From: Terfezia claveryi
Taxonomy: Eukaryota; Ascomycota; Pezizomycetes; Pezizales; Pezizaceae
Direction: 5' to 3'
Assembly (NCBI GenBank): GCA_015179025.1
Contig: WHUX01000189.1
Location: forward strand, 37,556 to 101,555
DNA: 64,000 nucleotides
A model generated the notes under the pieces. It saw only the letters and a list, made by a program, of their open reading frames with translations. It was not told the DNA's origin and ran no database searches. Below, one piece after another: positions 23,730-36,724 of this stretch (position 1 is the first letter of the stretch; each line of letters begins with the position of its first letter). The translations under genes and the position numbers were made by a program.

Positions 23730-24094
23730 TGTAGAGTTATCAGATCAAAATTATCAGATCGTTGGCTGAGGAATTATCAGATGGTATTTATTGTGACCTC
23801 ACCGAATTCTGAAACTCCTGCCCGGGATGCGTTAAATCTTAGTTACTGTCCTAGGGCTAAATCCTAGTCTGGCTTGCACTGCTAAATCCTAGAGATAAAA
23901 TATATATAAGGAGCCTCGTGCTACCAAATAGCCCTACCTACTATCAGTCAAAAAAAGAAAGCGATTTTGAACGTTGACACCGATCCCAATTAAGCAGGCT
24001 ACAGGTTGAAGTTTATCAGATCCGAACTCTGAAGCCTGATTCACCCCAACCACAACCACAAACCGAAACCGAATCCCACATAACTGTGACCACA
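23730..24094. promoter_or_regulatory. Divergent promoter region with TATA-like box and a TAGTCTGG-family fragment
   Basis: The 365 bp between the Apd1-like and RraA-like starts hold an AT-rich tatatataag at 23901-23910, about 190 bp upstream of the RraA-like ATG. A diverged end of the dispersed repeat (tagtctggcttgcact) lies at about 23865-23880, just before it. A direct repeat, atcagatcaaaattatcaga/atcgt, sits near 23737-23780. The promoter role is inferred from position only. Confidence 0.35.
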
Positions 24095-25509
24095 ATGTCT
24101 CAAACACTAGAAGCCCAAATTTCAGAGCTGAAGAGGTACACAGCCTGTGATGTACGCGCACCCCCTGTATATTGAGGTGACATCTTGCCGTGCTAGCCGG
24201 TGTATTGGCTGATATGCATTTATGTATATATAGATATCTGATGCCCTCCTCAAGTTGAAGGTTCCGGGGCTGGGTTTATTCCAGACTTAGGTAATAGATC
24301 TTTCTATTAGATTTATGGGTGCAATCAGAATTTGAGATTGGTACCGCTGGTTATATACCCCTTGTATGAGGGAGGAAACCTTACCTAGAGTTATCTAATT
24401 TAAACCCCTTGATGGATGAGTTAAGAATATCTCATCCAATTTCTGTGGACAATGCTGTATATTCCTTTAATTTTTCAAATTTAAAGAAGATACTCTATAA
24501 TACACTTCAAATCCATTTTGCTCAAGTCGATGAAATCACAATACCCAATATATCAGCCAGATATTATATAATGAAGATATTTTTCATGTATCTTTTATTT
24601 TTCCAATCTCTACAAGTACCAGCTCTACATACATACATGGAACGCATTTCTAACCCCCCGACACCTCACCTACAGCCCTCCGCAACCCATCCTCCTCTTT
24701 CACTACCCCCGCCATCGCCCCCGCCTGCACCGTTCTCTTTCTCCCAAAATTCCCACCTCCACCTCCCAGTCAACTCCCCAACCCAAACCTCCATTTCGCA
24801 GACCAACTACCCCCTTCCAGCATCATCGTCATTCGCCAACCCCCGAACCAATTCAATGCCGTCGTAGGCGGTATCGTCGCAAGCCGGATGGCCCAGTTAG
24901 GGTCAAAAGGTATAGTTGTAGATGGTCGAGTTCGGGATTTAGTACAGCTGGCTGAGTTGTCAGGTATGCCGGTATGTTTTGAGCCTCCTTCCCAATTACC
25001 CTGAACTCGCCTATCAAAGGTATACCACCGTGAGGTATACACCATCACCATTTATATCACAATTCAACAATAATATCTCCTGTTCTATTTCAGATCTTCT
25101 TTCTATCAAGCATATTATCTACAAATATCTACATACAACCCCCTCTAACACCCCCACACACAAAGATCTACTCTCTCTCCACCTCCACCGTCGGCGCCGG
25201 CGCCCTCTCCACCCCCCACGCAATAAATCACCCCATAACCCTTTCCTGCGGAATCACCGTAAACCCAGTACGTACCTAACCCCCCAACCTCCTCCATCCT
25301 AAATCGCCACTAATCCCTCCCCATAGGGCGACCTCATCTTTCTCTCTCCCGCCCCCGACACAGGGGCAGTCTGCATTCCGCAGAACCTTGTCGCGGAGGT
25401 CCTCAAAATCCTTCCCACAATGGTCAAGGCGGATGAGCTTGTGCTAGAGGACATGAAGGAGGGATTATCTATCACGGAAGCGTTTAAGCGGAGGAGAGGA
25501 AACTTGTAA
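24095..25509 (+). CDS. RraA-like / HMG aldolase-family protein; frame broken by one base
   Basis: I read five exons: 24095-24151, 24234-24290, 24676-24971, 25166-25267 and 25327-25509, giving 231 aa after allowing one missing G at 24266-24269 (CCGGGGCT, where GAGFIPDL is expected after KLKVP). Conserved blocks are YTACDISDALLKLK, GGIVASRMAQLG with GIVVDGRVRD, STSTVGAGALSTP, VNPGDLIF and a C-terminal helix. In bacteria the fold supports 4-hydroxy-4-methyl-2-oxoglutarate aldolase/oxaloacetate decarboxylase activity, with Arg and Asp of the GRVRD segment in the active site. The acidic residue usually three positions after that Asp is Gln here, so aldolase activity is uncertain. Intron 2 is long (385 nt). 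Confidence 0.85.
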
Positions 25510-26423
25510 TGGTCCGGAGTTTACCGTAGAGCTGATGCGGGTATACCACTTTCTCAGATCTATGTGCTCTATGTGATATAAACCCGAGAGCGCATAAGCA
25601 TGTACTAGGGCACTGTAGAATTTCATTGAGCATTAAATCGCACTGGCTTTTTCAATCTAGAAGACTCACCTAGTCGCCAGTTGCTAACGACAGCAGAGTC
25701 ACGTATACCCACCATTTCTCGAACAGTTGTCCCGAATGCCGCATTTACGTGCAAATATATGCAGAAAAGAATGTTCATAGAATTAAATGTCAATTTCTTA
25801 CTTTTTGTACCATTCATATGTATATATACTATATGCCGCTATCATATAATAGTACAATAGTACATGTGCCTTAACAAACCGATGCTACCGCTATTCCCGA
25901 ATTTAATCCTATCGCACCTCCACTAGGAAAAACGGAGAGAGGAGGATAAGCTCTATCAAGCCATAATGTAAGTATACAAGAATGGAAGAAAATAAGAGAT
26001 GCAGAAACATACATATACAGTTAAGAAAGGCGAGAAAGAAGAAACCATCTCATGAATAAACCGCATCGCTGACAAAACCCTCGACGTCATAAAAAGCAAG
26101 AAAACGGGAAAAATGCAGACGCTTCCTTGGACCCAAACGACAAATCATGGTAGATCAGGACCAAGAAGAAAAAGAAAACATAAAAGAAAAAACCAAAACA
26201 GAACTCCCAAAAACATAGACAAACCAGCCCGTTACCAACCAGAAATATGCATGTGGCTCGCCATTATGAATAAGATTCATTGAAAAAAATTCGTAGCCTC
26301 AAGAGGATATTTGGTATCCGCCAGCTGTTGGGACAGATTGGACACCACATCCTCCCATAATCGGAGAGCAGAGGAAGGTGAGATGTGAGAGTCTATGAAA
26401 GGAGCTCATCATTACGGGCGACT
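25510..26423. other. Intergenic between convergent genes
   Basis: I see no gene here. It is AT-rich, with a cluster of short A-tracts at 26.0-26.3 kb that probably belongs to the 3' flank of the F-box gene. Confidence 0.35.
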
Positions 26424-28416
26424 TTACCTCCCAAACCCGTAGCATCCGTAGATCCCGCTAATTTCTCCAAAGGCGCACCCAATCTTTCGGTTACCCCACC
26501 ACCTCCCGCCCATTTTCCATGGTCTACCACCATCATCTGCCAAACTCTTGCGCGCAGCTTCTTCTCCACCAGGGTGAATTCCCGCTTCAGCTCTGACGTA
26601 CCAGCCTCTGCGCCCCTGGTCCTTCACCTTCCAGCCAACCTTCTTGCCTGGAACAGGCCGATCCTTCAATCCAGACACTACTTTTTCGCTCAGCTCGATA
26701 ACCTGCAATGGGTAAGAAGATGGTAAGAGGAGGTTGCAAGTTTGGGTGTAGAGGAGCGCCGCTGGATTAACCGAAGAAATTCCAGTTAAGTCCAAATAAT
26801 GCAAACTGTGTTTCTGTGGGTTCTTGTTGCCCTCCTCGTCCACTAATCCTGGCTCAAGAATTGTACAGATGTCGCTGACAGATAGGTCTGCGTGTCCAAC
26901 GGATAGTTCTTCCAAGTGCTTAGCCAGTCGCCGTAGTTCCGGAACATGCTCGGAAATGATTTTAGCACCAGAGAGGTTTAGGGATTTGAGCGAAGATGGC
27001 AGTTTTGGGAGCAGTATATCGACGTCATCAAAGTTTAGCAATCTGTATCGAGAGGTGTCATACAGGAGATTCAGAAACACAAGATTTTGTGTGGCAGGAT
27101 GTTTAATAAGGAAATCCACCACTGCAGATCCCTTCAAACGATTGCATCGGGAGAGGGAGAGGTGGGATAACCTCGCGGTATGGGGAATCGTTTGAAGCAT
27201 GGCATCGGTAACAAGTGTATGTGTGAGATCGAGATGAGTTAGGAAACGAAGTCGTGGAATCAAAGTAGAAATGCTCAAGGGATTGACAGTGGTGCATCCA
27301 TGCAGTCCCAATCTCTTTATAGGCAACTTCTCGGGCAAGGCGGTGTTTGTGGGTACGAGCACTTTGGTCATACCATCTACAAACTCTGAATGCGCCATCC
27401 CACAAAAATCCAATGCCTGTAGGTATTGGAGATCACAAAACAACTTCTGTAGTACATTTGCGTCCATATCCATTCCCATTGACTCTGAAACTAAGAATTC
27501 TCGTAGCTTGGGTGTGAGATTCAAGCAGCTCCGCAGTGTTGTAGCAGTCAGCTTCTGAATTTCAAAGTTCATTCTCATAGTCCTCCCCAGGCCCACCGAA
27601 GTGAAGCCCGAAAAGTCCGCCCTCCTTAGTAACTCGCCTAATTCTGGGTATTTTTGTATGTGAGAAAGGAATTTCGAGAAGATGGTTGAATGAGGGAAGG
27701 TGACGTGAGAATATAGGGTAGCGAGGGTATGACAATGGAAGGTCCGGGATACCAGAAGACAAGACGCAAGATCCTTATTGCGAGTAGTGCATCCATTAGT
27801 GGGGGCAGTTATGGCAAGGTGTGGCATGATTTGATCTTTAATGATAAGTAAAGTTAGCATCAGATGTAAGAAAGATGGTACTTCTGCGAAACATACCAAA
27901 AATCTCAGCCGGAAGCCGCTCAACTGGTGCCCTGCGGTCAATCATTTTGTCTGTAGTCAACCCTGGTAAGTCTACTGCAGAACTTGACCTGGATATAACT
28001 GAATCGGATGGTATGGGAACCCAAAGAGGTTGGTCCAATTGATCCTGAGTTGGCGTCTCCTCCTCGCTGAGCTTGCAGATATCGAAGGATTGGCAAATTC
28101 CTAATGTATCCTGGTGATAGTACTGTGAGCACTGTTCAGTTGGGCTTGGTGGCAAGTTCACCAACGGCTGAGACGAAGTCTTTATAGGCATCATGACGGT
28201 TGATTGCGGGAGCCCAGGTTGTAGGACAGGTGTTGGGGCCGGGGGCCGGAGATGGAGTGCCGGGGGAGACCCTGAATGGCTGGAGTTTTCTGCAGAGCTC
28301 TGAGTATGTGGGGTTAAAGTTTGACGATGTGTGTGTCTTAATATAACGAGGAGTGGGTGCGTTGCTGCAGGAGGAGGTTCTCCCCTGGTCCCACACCAGC
28401 GCAGATATGTCTGCAC
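26424..28416 (-). CDS. F-box/leucine-rich-repeat protein
   Basis: I read two exons, 28416-27897 and 27835-26424, giving about 643 aa. A GTATGT donor at 27896 and GCTAAC plus AAAG acceptor at 27836 restore an unbroken F-box. The motif APVERLPAEIF is completed by DQIMPHL and then DLASCLLVSRTFHCHTLATLY. The rest carries degenerate leucine-rich repeats (THLDLTHTLVTDAML, LSHLSLSRCNRLKG, LKSLNLSGAKI, LHYLDLTGISS), as in AMN1-type F-box proteins. Such proteins recruit substrates to SCF ubiquitin ligases; the substrate here is unknown. The first ~150 residues are Pro/Ser/Gln-rich and the start codon is uncertain (28416 or a later ATG). The basic C-terminal tail has no recognised domain. Confidence 0.75.
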
Positions 28417-30120
28417 GGGCCGGAGGGTGGGCAGATGTGCTTCAGTATGTAGTCACGCAATGACTCCGGTATAGCTTTCGGGTTCTAGCTACTTTGTGAG
28501 CAACGTTTGTGAGCTGTGAGGTATGGAAGAGTCGATGGTGGGAGGAAGCAAGAATAAAATATAAATAAGTACTACTAAGGGTTTCCAGAGCGTCAGCCCA
28601 CTCCGCAATGCCCAACATAAGGAAGCGGGAATGCTAGTCAAGTTGCAGACCGTTAGAATTTTTTTTTTTCCCTTCGTGCTGAATGCCAATGATCACAGCA
28701 GGCCCAAGGAAGGTGCGTATACCCGAAGCCCTCCAGCGGGTATGGTGGTGATGAATTTCATGCCAACCCGACCCACCCTTACTGCCACTCCAGACGCCAT
28801 AATGATGGATGCCAACAAGAAGTAATGAATAAATTGGTTGTAAACCTTCTCATGCTACCATCAGGTGTGTGATCAGGGTATTACGCTACGATGACTGCTA
28901 GTCTTGACCGCAGCCCTTACATACCATATAGAGAGGACTTGTACTGCATGCGAAGACCTTACTTATTTGACCCGAAACAAGGTGGGATTGAACAAGAACG
29001 TTGGAATTTTATTTCTCGAGCCTAGCCATCCACCAGGCTAGCTCTGAAATTGCAGTAGCGCACCCGGCGCCTCGCCATCGAGACTGGTGCTCCTCCGGTA
29101 GCTACTCCGGCCAACCACCTCTCCTGTCCTGGTATGCCTCCACAATGAGCCCCTGCGACAATCATCTAGTACCGTAGCACTTACTAACTATACGTAAGTC
29201 CTTGCCGTCAGTCCTTGCCTCATTACGTCTCGTTAAAGATGCCTGCTTCGCCTGGTCGCCCCTCCCGAGCATTCTGTGACTAATGGATACTGTCGACAGC
29301 TGCACCACGTGCAGGTATATTTACCTAAGAAATCCTGCTGAGCAATCCACTCGCAGTCCGCCTGATGATGTGATTGTTGATGGGTGGTATGGCGGCACAG
29401 AAATAAGTTCCTAGTTGCGATGGCGGTTCTCATTCATTCTTGAACCCTCAAATGGACGTTGAATTGAGGTTTGCTTTTGAGCCAGGATGTTACACATCCA
29501 TGACCTCACAACGCAGCCCTGGACCCAGGGGATGCGGCTGTGGAAGCCCATCAATACTTTTACCATTCAGAGTACGTATATAACAACGCGCTGATCGGAT
29601 TCATCTGTAGTCAAGATATTTATCTGTTGATTTTCTAAATAAGAGACAGTGGTGGCGACATCGTCATCACATTGCCATCCAAATAAACATAATCAGATAC
29701 CCAAACTCCTTTGCTTTTTCTATTGCCTGCTTAGTGCCCTACATTTTCGTGCCAACCACCTTTCACAGCTGACCTATTTTCTTGTCAATATATTAGAGGG
29801 ATTGCGAAGGGCTCCCAGCTCTATATGCGACACAAGCAGCTAAAATTCACAAAGGTACAACCACCCTGAACATTTATATAACTACACCCTAGAATAAAAT
29901 ACTAGGACAGAAGAGTCCCCACAAAATCAAGGACTCTCCACAAAATCAAGGGGTTCCCCAACAACTGTTCTATAACCCCTTGAAATTAGAACCACATCCC
30001 TTCCAAAGACAAACATATGCACAATATATGTCAGCTTTTAGTGAAGTGTGTAGGCAGATATTATTCTAATATAATATGCCAGTTTACCCTCGTCATCTAC
30101 ATAGGACGCTTGCATAGGGC
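28417..30120. other. Gene-free region
   Basis: The open frames are short and unconvincing, and no transposase motif is visible. A short direct repeat (aaaatcaagga / aaaatcaaggg) lies near 29925-29960. The remainder is unremarkable AT-rich DNA. Confidence 0.35.
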
Positions 30121-30211
30121 CTAGTCTGGGTTTTACGGTATCTAAGGTGCCTTCAGATCCATATCAACCTTATAAAGATCCCCTCTGCCGAGGGCTAGTG
30201 CAACCAGACTT
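30121..30211. mobile_element. Short TAGTCTGG-family element
   Basis: The left end is ctagtctgggttttacgg and the right end is ccgagggctagtgcaaccag followed by act, with about 45 bp between. It is a diverged copy of the same family seen at 5344-5448. Confidence 0.45.
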
Positions 30212-31136
30212 TAAGGATCCCAATGCATTTTCTAAAGGTAGTCTCGTGCCTCTAAAGGCATTCCCAGTCCTAGCTGAATTGGCACCGCGACTATGTTATA
30301 AGGTTATGAAAGAATTTAATACAGCTAGCTAAACTTCTCTTCGTGTTGGTGTCGCTACGCAGGGACCGGAAGGGGAAAGGGTGCATTAAGTTTACGTAAA
30401 GTACTAGGCTAAGTAATGGCGCGGAGCCCAGGGAGCGCTCAACCCCGAACGGTTTCCGAAAAGGGATTTCGACTGAAGTTCATAAGTTTCCTCGAAGTTC
30501 TTCAATTCTGACATGTGTACCACATTGTCACAAAGTTTTGTTGTCTTTGCACCCCTGTTACGGAGTACATCTTCATTTTTTTGGCGGGGAGTCTTCTTTT
30601 TATTTCCTTCGCATACCGTCACGACCTTCTAGATTAGTTCGGAACAGATGCAGGCGCAACCCACTAATTTCAAGAAACTTCTCTAGGTGTGGCACCTTCC
30701 CCACATTTTTATTCCATAAAACCCTGACGACTGTTAACTCCTCCAGGATGTGATGTGCGATGCTTGGACGGATATGTAGGCAGACCCCTTTGCGCATCGG
30801 AACGTGGGAGTGGCTGCACAGGGATAACAGAATTTCTGCAGAGTTCACATTATTATTATTGACAGAACCTTTTCACTTTGCTTTTTATTGTGAATGTTCC
30901 CAGGAGTCGGATACCAGATCTCCGAACTTTGCTGTGATCCCTGTGGCCTGTAGGTTGCCAACAGAACCTCTGAGCGGGAGGGTGTCATCAAAGACCGGTT
31001 ATTCCTGTTAGAGTAGAGTGAACTGGTCGCGATGCTTAGAGTGGACTAAGGTCATTCATCTGAGGCGCGCCCCGATCAGGTCGGGTGATGATCACGATCA
31101 AAAGTTGACACTGGTTGTTTGTGCGCCAGGCTGAAC
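30212..31136. other. Gene-free region
   Basis: I see no coding sequence, RNA gene or clear repeat between the two TAGTCTGG-family elements. Confidence 0.3.
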
Positions 31137-32108
31137 TAGTCTGGCTTGCACTAGCCCTTCGGTTAAACATCGTCACGGACAATACCGGAGCTCCTACTAT
31201 GCCCTCTCATGGGACACTCTCATTCGTCAGTCGGAAGTTGGCTTGTTTCTAGGCGCTGGCGCTGCGCTTGGGCGTACAGTACATATGTAGGTATTATTGG
31301 AAACAAATGAATAGCAGTCTCGAAACTGGGAAGGTTAGTTAAGGTCTCTTTCATTTTTCTTTTTCTTTCGCTCGGCAGAACTTCTCGGAATCTCACGGCA
31401 TTTCCACATCCCAAAATGCGAACACTCAAGATAGGTATTGGAATCAATTACATTGCTTTGGAACACTCCACCTGTGCATTACTCTTATCTGGTGGATGCA
31501 GGAGGCGATAAATTTTCTTCATCTGCGGCTATACTCGAACTCCTTCGCAAAATATACAAAAAACGGAAATAAAACACATCATATATTATAATTAGTATGG
31601 TACGGAAAGGCGAAACAAGCCCACTCTGCATAACTAATTCCGAGTCAACCGTGGTGTGGCATCCAGCGTCCTGCGCACAGGGAAAGAAACAATATGGATA
31701 ATGTCTATCGATATCAGCTCTACTAAGTACATAGATACTTGTGAGAATGATAGAGCATATATATCTGCCAGGCTCCATACTCAGCATACTCTTTCAGATA
31801 CACCAATGCAACGCTGGAGATACAACCCAACTGGGCCCTCGACAGCTGTATATGAACTCTAACTATAACCAGACTACTGAACTATAATATACTTACATTG
31901 CCATACCTATACGATTCGCAATTTTCCTTACTATCGAAGAGGAAATTCAATTATCGCCATCCATGGCTATATTTTTGCCTACGATACTACGGCAGCTATT
32001 CCGTTGATGCATCCTAGGCCTGTCTGTACGTGTGTCAATTACTCTACCTAGAGCGTTAATGGTGCATTTCATTCCAGTCCTCCTGCGAGGGGTAGTGCAA
32101 CCAGACTA
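31137..32108. mobile_element. 972-bp interval bounded by TAGTCTGG-family ends
   Basis: The left end tagtctggcttgcactagcc (then cttcgg) and the right end gcgaggggtagtgcaaccag (then acta) are inverted relative to each other. No recognisable protein lies between them. It could be one longer member of the family or two unrelated solo ends. Confidence 0.4.
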
Positions 32109-32690
32109 GATCTCCGATAGAGTGCAACATTTTTCTCATCAAGGACATCTTCTCAACCAACAATCGCCACACGTGTGGCTGTGCCTGTTAACCAGTGTGA
32201 GATGTAGACCGACAAGTATTACATTTATGCTAGTTAGTACTTCGGCCTGGAGACTTATGATCGGGGATCCCCCGCTGGATCTTCGGGACGTCAATGATAT
32301 TACAATGTATTAAAACGGAATTTGTTTCTGGCTCAGGGAGAGGCTACGAGTATACAGGTACCGGCAGTTGACGGCCTGTCGGCACACTGGCATATTATAA
32401 TTGACTACAGGCTGGAATGTCCGTAATACAGGATGATTCTTAAGGTCCCAAAAATGTGCCGACCGGACTACCCAAAAATAGAGAAAATCCGGAGCCGAGA
32501 ACACCCCCTCCTCAGTTCCTAAATATACACTCCCCAAGTACTAAAACTTGCTTTCAAGTGGGTATGCATAAGTATGTATCAACATCAAACCTCCACACTT
32601 AATTGCGTCGCGAATCAAGACAAACTAGGTGTTATAGCCGAATTTCCATGTCTTGAATCTGAAGATCTAGCCACCACTATACCTATATGC
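32109..32690. other. Gene-free region
   Basis: Nothing is recognised between the two inverted-repeat elements. Confidence 0.3.
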
Positions 32691-33681
32691 GTTCTGGGCC
32701 GCTCGCGGGCGGCATACCCATATGCCCCTCGCGGACAATTCATTTAATTACTGCATTTAGTATATAACGTACTTGAATTAATAAGAATATACCCAGCTAG
32801 AGCTATATTAGATACATACAACTAGGCTATTACTTGTCCTCCAGGTCGATTGAGTGATCCTCCAGATCAATTGGGCTATTATCCAGGAGTTCAACTTGTG
32901 TCCGCTCAGCTAGAGCCGAGAGGTTAACCGCAGTTATGGTCTGCTAACCCTCTGGTATGACAAAAGATTGAGCATGTCAACTCATTTATGGAGCAGACTG
33001 GTATAGGAACTTTTTGTAAATACATAGGCCATCACTAGAGGATTTTTTTGTGGAAATACCCCTCTTGTTCAAGTTCTTTGGTTTTCCGCTCCTTAAATGG
33101 AAGATGTACTTGGTGCAGATAGAGTCAACCAAAGACAATCTCAGAGGAGATTTTGCGTGTTGAAAAGTATTTTGTTCAATTAGTACTAATGTAATACCTG
33201 GAAGTGCTGTATTCGACCCACCAGACTTTCCATTTAGTGAGACGAGATTGTATAACTCTATCAAGCCTTTGGACTTGAGGTGTGCGAGTTTTTAAATGTT
33301 TTATTCTAATGCCCCAAGCTCATAATAAATGCTCAACTTCTCCCTTAAATTCTCCAACATAATCAGATCGTGAAATGTTAGGTGAGCTATAAACCTGAAT
33401 CCATAATATTCATTGCAGATGTCACAGACTCCGACTAATAATATTAGTATCATATTATTACTTGTACTAATGAGTTTAATTTACCATGTATCTTCTAATG
33501 GAACAACGACGTACCATATGGTCTTTCATATGACAGAATTATTTAAATTGTCCATCAGGCTCTTGGAGCATATCAATTAGATCAACTTGAACCCGTTCAA
33601 TGTGACTATATTTTGATAAATTCAAGTGCGTTATGTATTAAAGGCAGTAATTAAATAAATTGCCCGTGAGCTGCCCAGAAC
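32691..33681. mobile_element. Inverted-repeat element, GTTCTGGGCC family, copy A (991 bp)
   Basis: The left end is gttctgggccgctcgcgggc and the right end, read in reverse complement, is gttctgggcagctcacgggc: 20-bp terminal repeats with two mismatches. The interior aligns by eye with copy B at 54958-55856, including blocks tttagtatataacgtacttg and aagctcataataaatgctca. Minus-strand open frames inside share a segment (REKLSIYYELGVLKF in copy B) whose equivalent here is broken. I recognise no transposase, so it is non-autonomous or of an unknown type. Confidence 0.7.
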
Positions 33682-34097
33682 ATATGTTTATCATATCATA
33701 GCAATTCCGAGACTAAGCTCTAGACCTCCAATAATTTTGAACTGTATTGGCGTCTTGCCATCTTAGAGGAGAAATGTTGTTTGTAAGTGTGATACTAAAC
33801 AAGCTATTCTAGGTAGTCACACCAGTATTTCCTTGTGTGACTTCCATAATAATGCTAACGTAATTCTACCGTACTTCTGGTGAGACATGCATAAATACCA
33901 TTGTTCCATTGTTTCAGTTTCGCCCACAGCGACGCACCGACCGAAAAGTGAACACATAAGAAGGAGGCAAACGGCGCGGCTGGCTAAGGATTTGGGATTT
34001 AAGTTACTAGTCTACTACCGAGGCCGGATAGCTGAACTCAAGTATTTAGGGCACCAGGACTAACATCTAGTGGTATTGGTCGCGCTACCGGAAGAGC
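33682..34097. other. Intergenic, upstream of CorA-like gene
   Basis: No feature is recognised; it presumably contains the promoter of the CorA-like gene. Confidence 0.3.
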
Positions 34098-36724
34098 ATG
34101 GCGGGTCCGATTCTTCCAATTTCGGATCCGAATCCAAGCACAAGAATTCCAGTTTCGAGCAGATCACGAGAGCTGTCTCAATCGTCACATTCATCTCGAC
34201 CCATATGCTCAGTCCCGGAGCCTTCAGGTCGTGACATTTCGGCATCACGCGGTTCCCTGAGCTCTGTACGCACTCAGCCTCCGATGATGGTTCCGGCCAG
34301 TGGATCGAAAGATGACAGGGACGGCAATAGAGATGCAGATATGTCGATACAGGTGACACAGTCTGGTATTGCTGGCAAACCAGCAGGCGGGGGTACTAAG
34401 TACCCTGGGTATCCTGAATATGAAGAGGATGAAAAAACAGGTTATGCTCGTTTCAGTAATTCAAGTTTTGATCAGACAGGGAAGCTATGGCCGCAAATAC
34501 GGAAGATGAAAGTGATGACATTGAGGTCCATTGAAGGATTTGGCATCTTCACAGATCTATCAAAAAGCGAAACACAGTATAAATTTGAGCTTAAGCCTGG
34601 GTCATATTTGAGATTTGTATGTATTACTCGCTTAGCAGCTATTGTGACTTTACTAAAGCTCGCATTGTGCTGTGAAGGTCAAAAGTACATTTATGGCACA
34701 ACACCGGTGTCTCTGGGCCGTATGTGCCCAGCCAAAGTTTGCAGATCACACAGTCGATGTTGCAATACTCGACCTTGATAATGTCAGACAGGAGGCGGAG
34801 CCTGTGCAGCATATACACGACTTTGAGCTTCTTAAATCCACACTTAGATCTCACCCATCACCGTCACAGACACGCTTTATCTTGGTCGAAGATCTCTCTC
34901 CTGCAATGATTGAAGCCTTAGGTTCTGAGCTAGACTTGGACCCAGAGTTTTTTGCGGATCATATTGCAGGTGCCCAAGATAATTATGTGCACGAGAGGAG
35001 TCGGGCTCTATTCTTAGACGATGGTAATTTGAATGCACATCCTACTGCATTCCTTGAGCCTAAGGAGTATTTTTCCATAACATGGAAAAGAAAGGCGTTA
35101 CAGGGTTTACAAGGCCAGTCAACGTTGAGAGATGTTTTAGTAGCTCTCAATATGAAGGAAGGGTCTACAAGATCTGAACGACTCAGCCAGTTGTTCACCA
35201 CCGACATGACGTATAATAGCAACATATGGCGAAGCCATGAGCTAATCGGGACAGAATCTCCGCCTGGTATAGCTGTGGCTGCAGAAGAAAGGGTTTCAAT
35301 TTACTTTAAGAAGGGCAATGAGAATGAAGATGTACTGACAGGTCTGTTTCTTTGAGATGGCAACTATTGTGATAAAAACTAATTAATTTACAGTGGTTAT
35401 ACTATTTGACCCCATCAGGAAGCACAGAACCGAGCTGGAGGAGGGCAGATTTACACTACATGACGCTCTTTCATTTGTTTCTTTCCGCATGATACACCCC
35501 ACGATGTCATATCACACTTTTCACAAGGAGAAGCGAACTTACCTCACAGGCGCCAGCGTGTATTCCACACGAATAGACTTCCTGTCTTATCTATGCCTAG
35601 CTCTGCAATCAGAAAATAGCTCACATATATTATCAACAACTTGTCCTAATAACGAATTCCATCTTATCTCTGTCCTACTACATTTTGCTCTCACGGACTG
35701 GCATGGAGTGTTTCAGAGCTTGAATGAGGTTTTAGATAAGATTGATTCAGAAATTTCGATAAACGCAGTTCTTCAAGAATGTATAAACGGTTGGCGGCAT
35801 ATTCTCGGTGCATGGCGAAAGCAGTTGATCAATGACAAGGCCAGGATTGATGCCACCATACAAATCATTGAGGACTTTGATATTAATGAGTGCACCTGCG
35901 ACTCGGTCACTGGGTCGAAAAGGAAATACTGCCAAAGGAAGGATATAGTTGCCTTGAAAACGTCGTATGGCGAGCTTCTCACATGTCTCATGAGTCTCAT
36001 TGAACGTATCGAGCGTTCCTTTGCGGCTATCATGAGCTCAATGTCAATTTTGGAGTCACAGAGAGCTATTTCTCAGGCAGCATCTGTTAATCGCCTCACG
36101 GAACTGGCATTTATATTCATCCCACTCTCCTTTGGAAACAGTATATTTGGAATGCAGATCCCCGCCTGGAGCGCGAATTACACTCCCAGTTTATGGTTTG
36201 CTATATCTGGTGGGCTTATAGGAGGTGCTTATATGCTTCGCATTATTGTTCGGGCCCGGTTAGTCTCTGCCATCGGCGAGCATATCAGTCTTAGCATTCG
36301 CCGCTATGGAAATATTGAAGATAACGGCCCAGTGCCTACTCTTACCTTCTTCGGTTGGGTAGTTTCGAAACTCGGGCTTGCTGCACTTGGGCTTGGAGCT
36401 GTAGCTGCAGGCATTGCATGCGTGTGGAAATACGTTGGCTCATATGGAGGTAAAGTTGCCGCTACGGTGGTGCTCGGGTTTGTGGGGCTCTTATGGTGTT
36501 TGGGATTATACCTGTGGAGATCTTGGGAGGTATCATTTAGGGATTATGCATACTTGAAGGAGAAGCCGCAGTTAGGTAGTAAGGGTTTGCCGGAGAAGGT
36601 GAAAGGGAGGTGGCTGAGTAGGACTACGGAAGCGAAGTTGAGGGTTTGGAGAAACAGGTCTTGGAAGGATATATTTTATCCGGAGGGGAGGACAAGTACC
36701 GTGAGAACACAACCGATGATGTGA
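34098..36724 (+). CDS. Fungal CorA-like membrane protein
   Basis: I read three exons, 34098-34616, 34678-35341 and 35394-36724, giving 837 aa. Both introns (61 and 52 nt) keep frame. A Ser-rich, probably disordered N-terminus of about 130 residues precedes a soluble domain and a helical segment (SILESQRAISQAASVNRLTE). Two membrane helices follow (LAFIFIPLSFGNSIFGMQ and LWFAISGGLIGGAYML) that match the fungal CorA-like family. The signature Gly-Met-Asn after the first helix is Gly-Met-Gln here, as in many fungal paralogues, so magnesium transport is not assured. Two further hydrophobic segments lie near the C-terminus. The neighbours are repeat-rich gene-free DNA. Confidence 0.8.

Noticed and set aside
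24409..24867. 152-codon plus-strand frame
   Set aside because: It covers an intron and reads the third exon of the RraA-like gene in the wrong frame.
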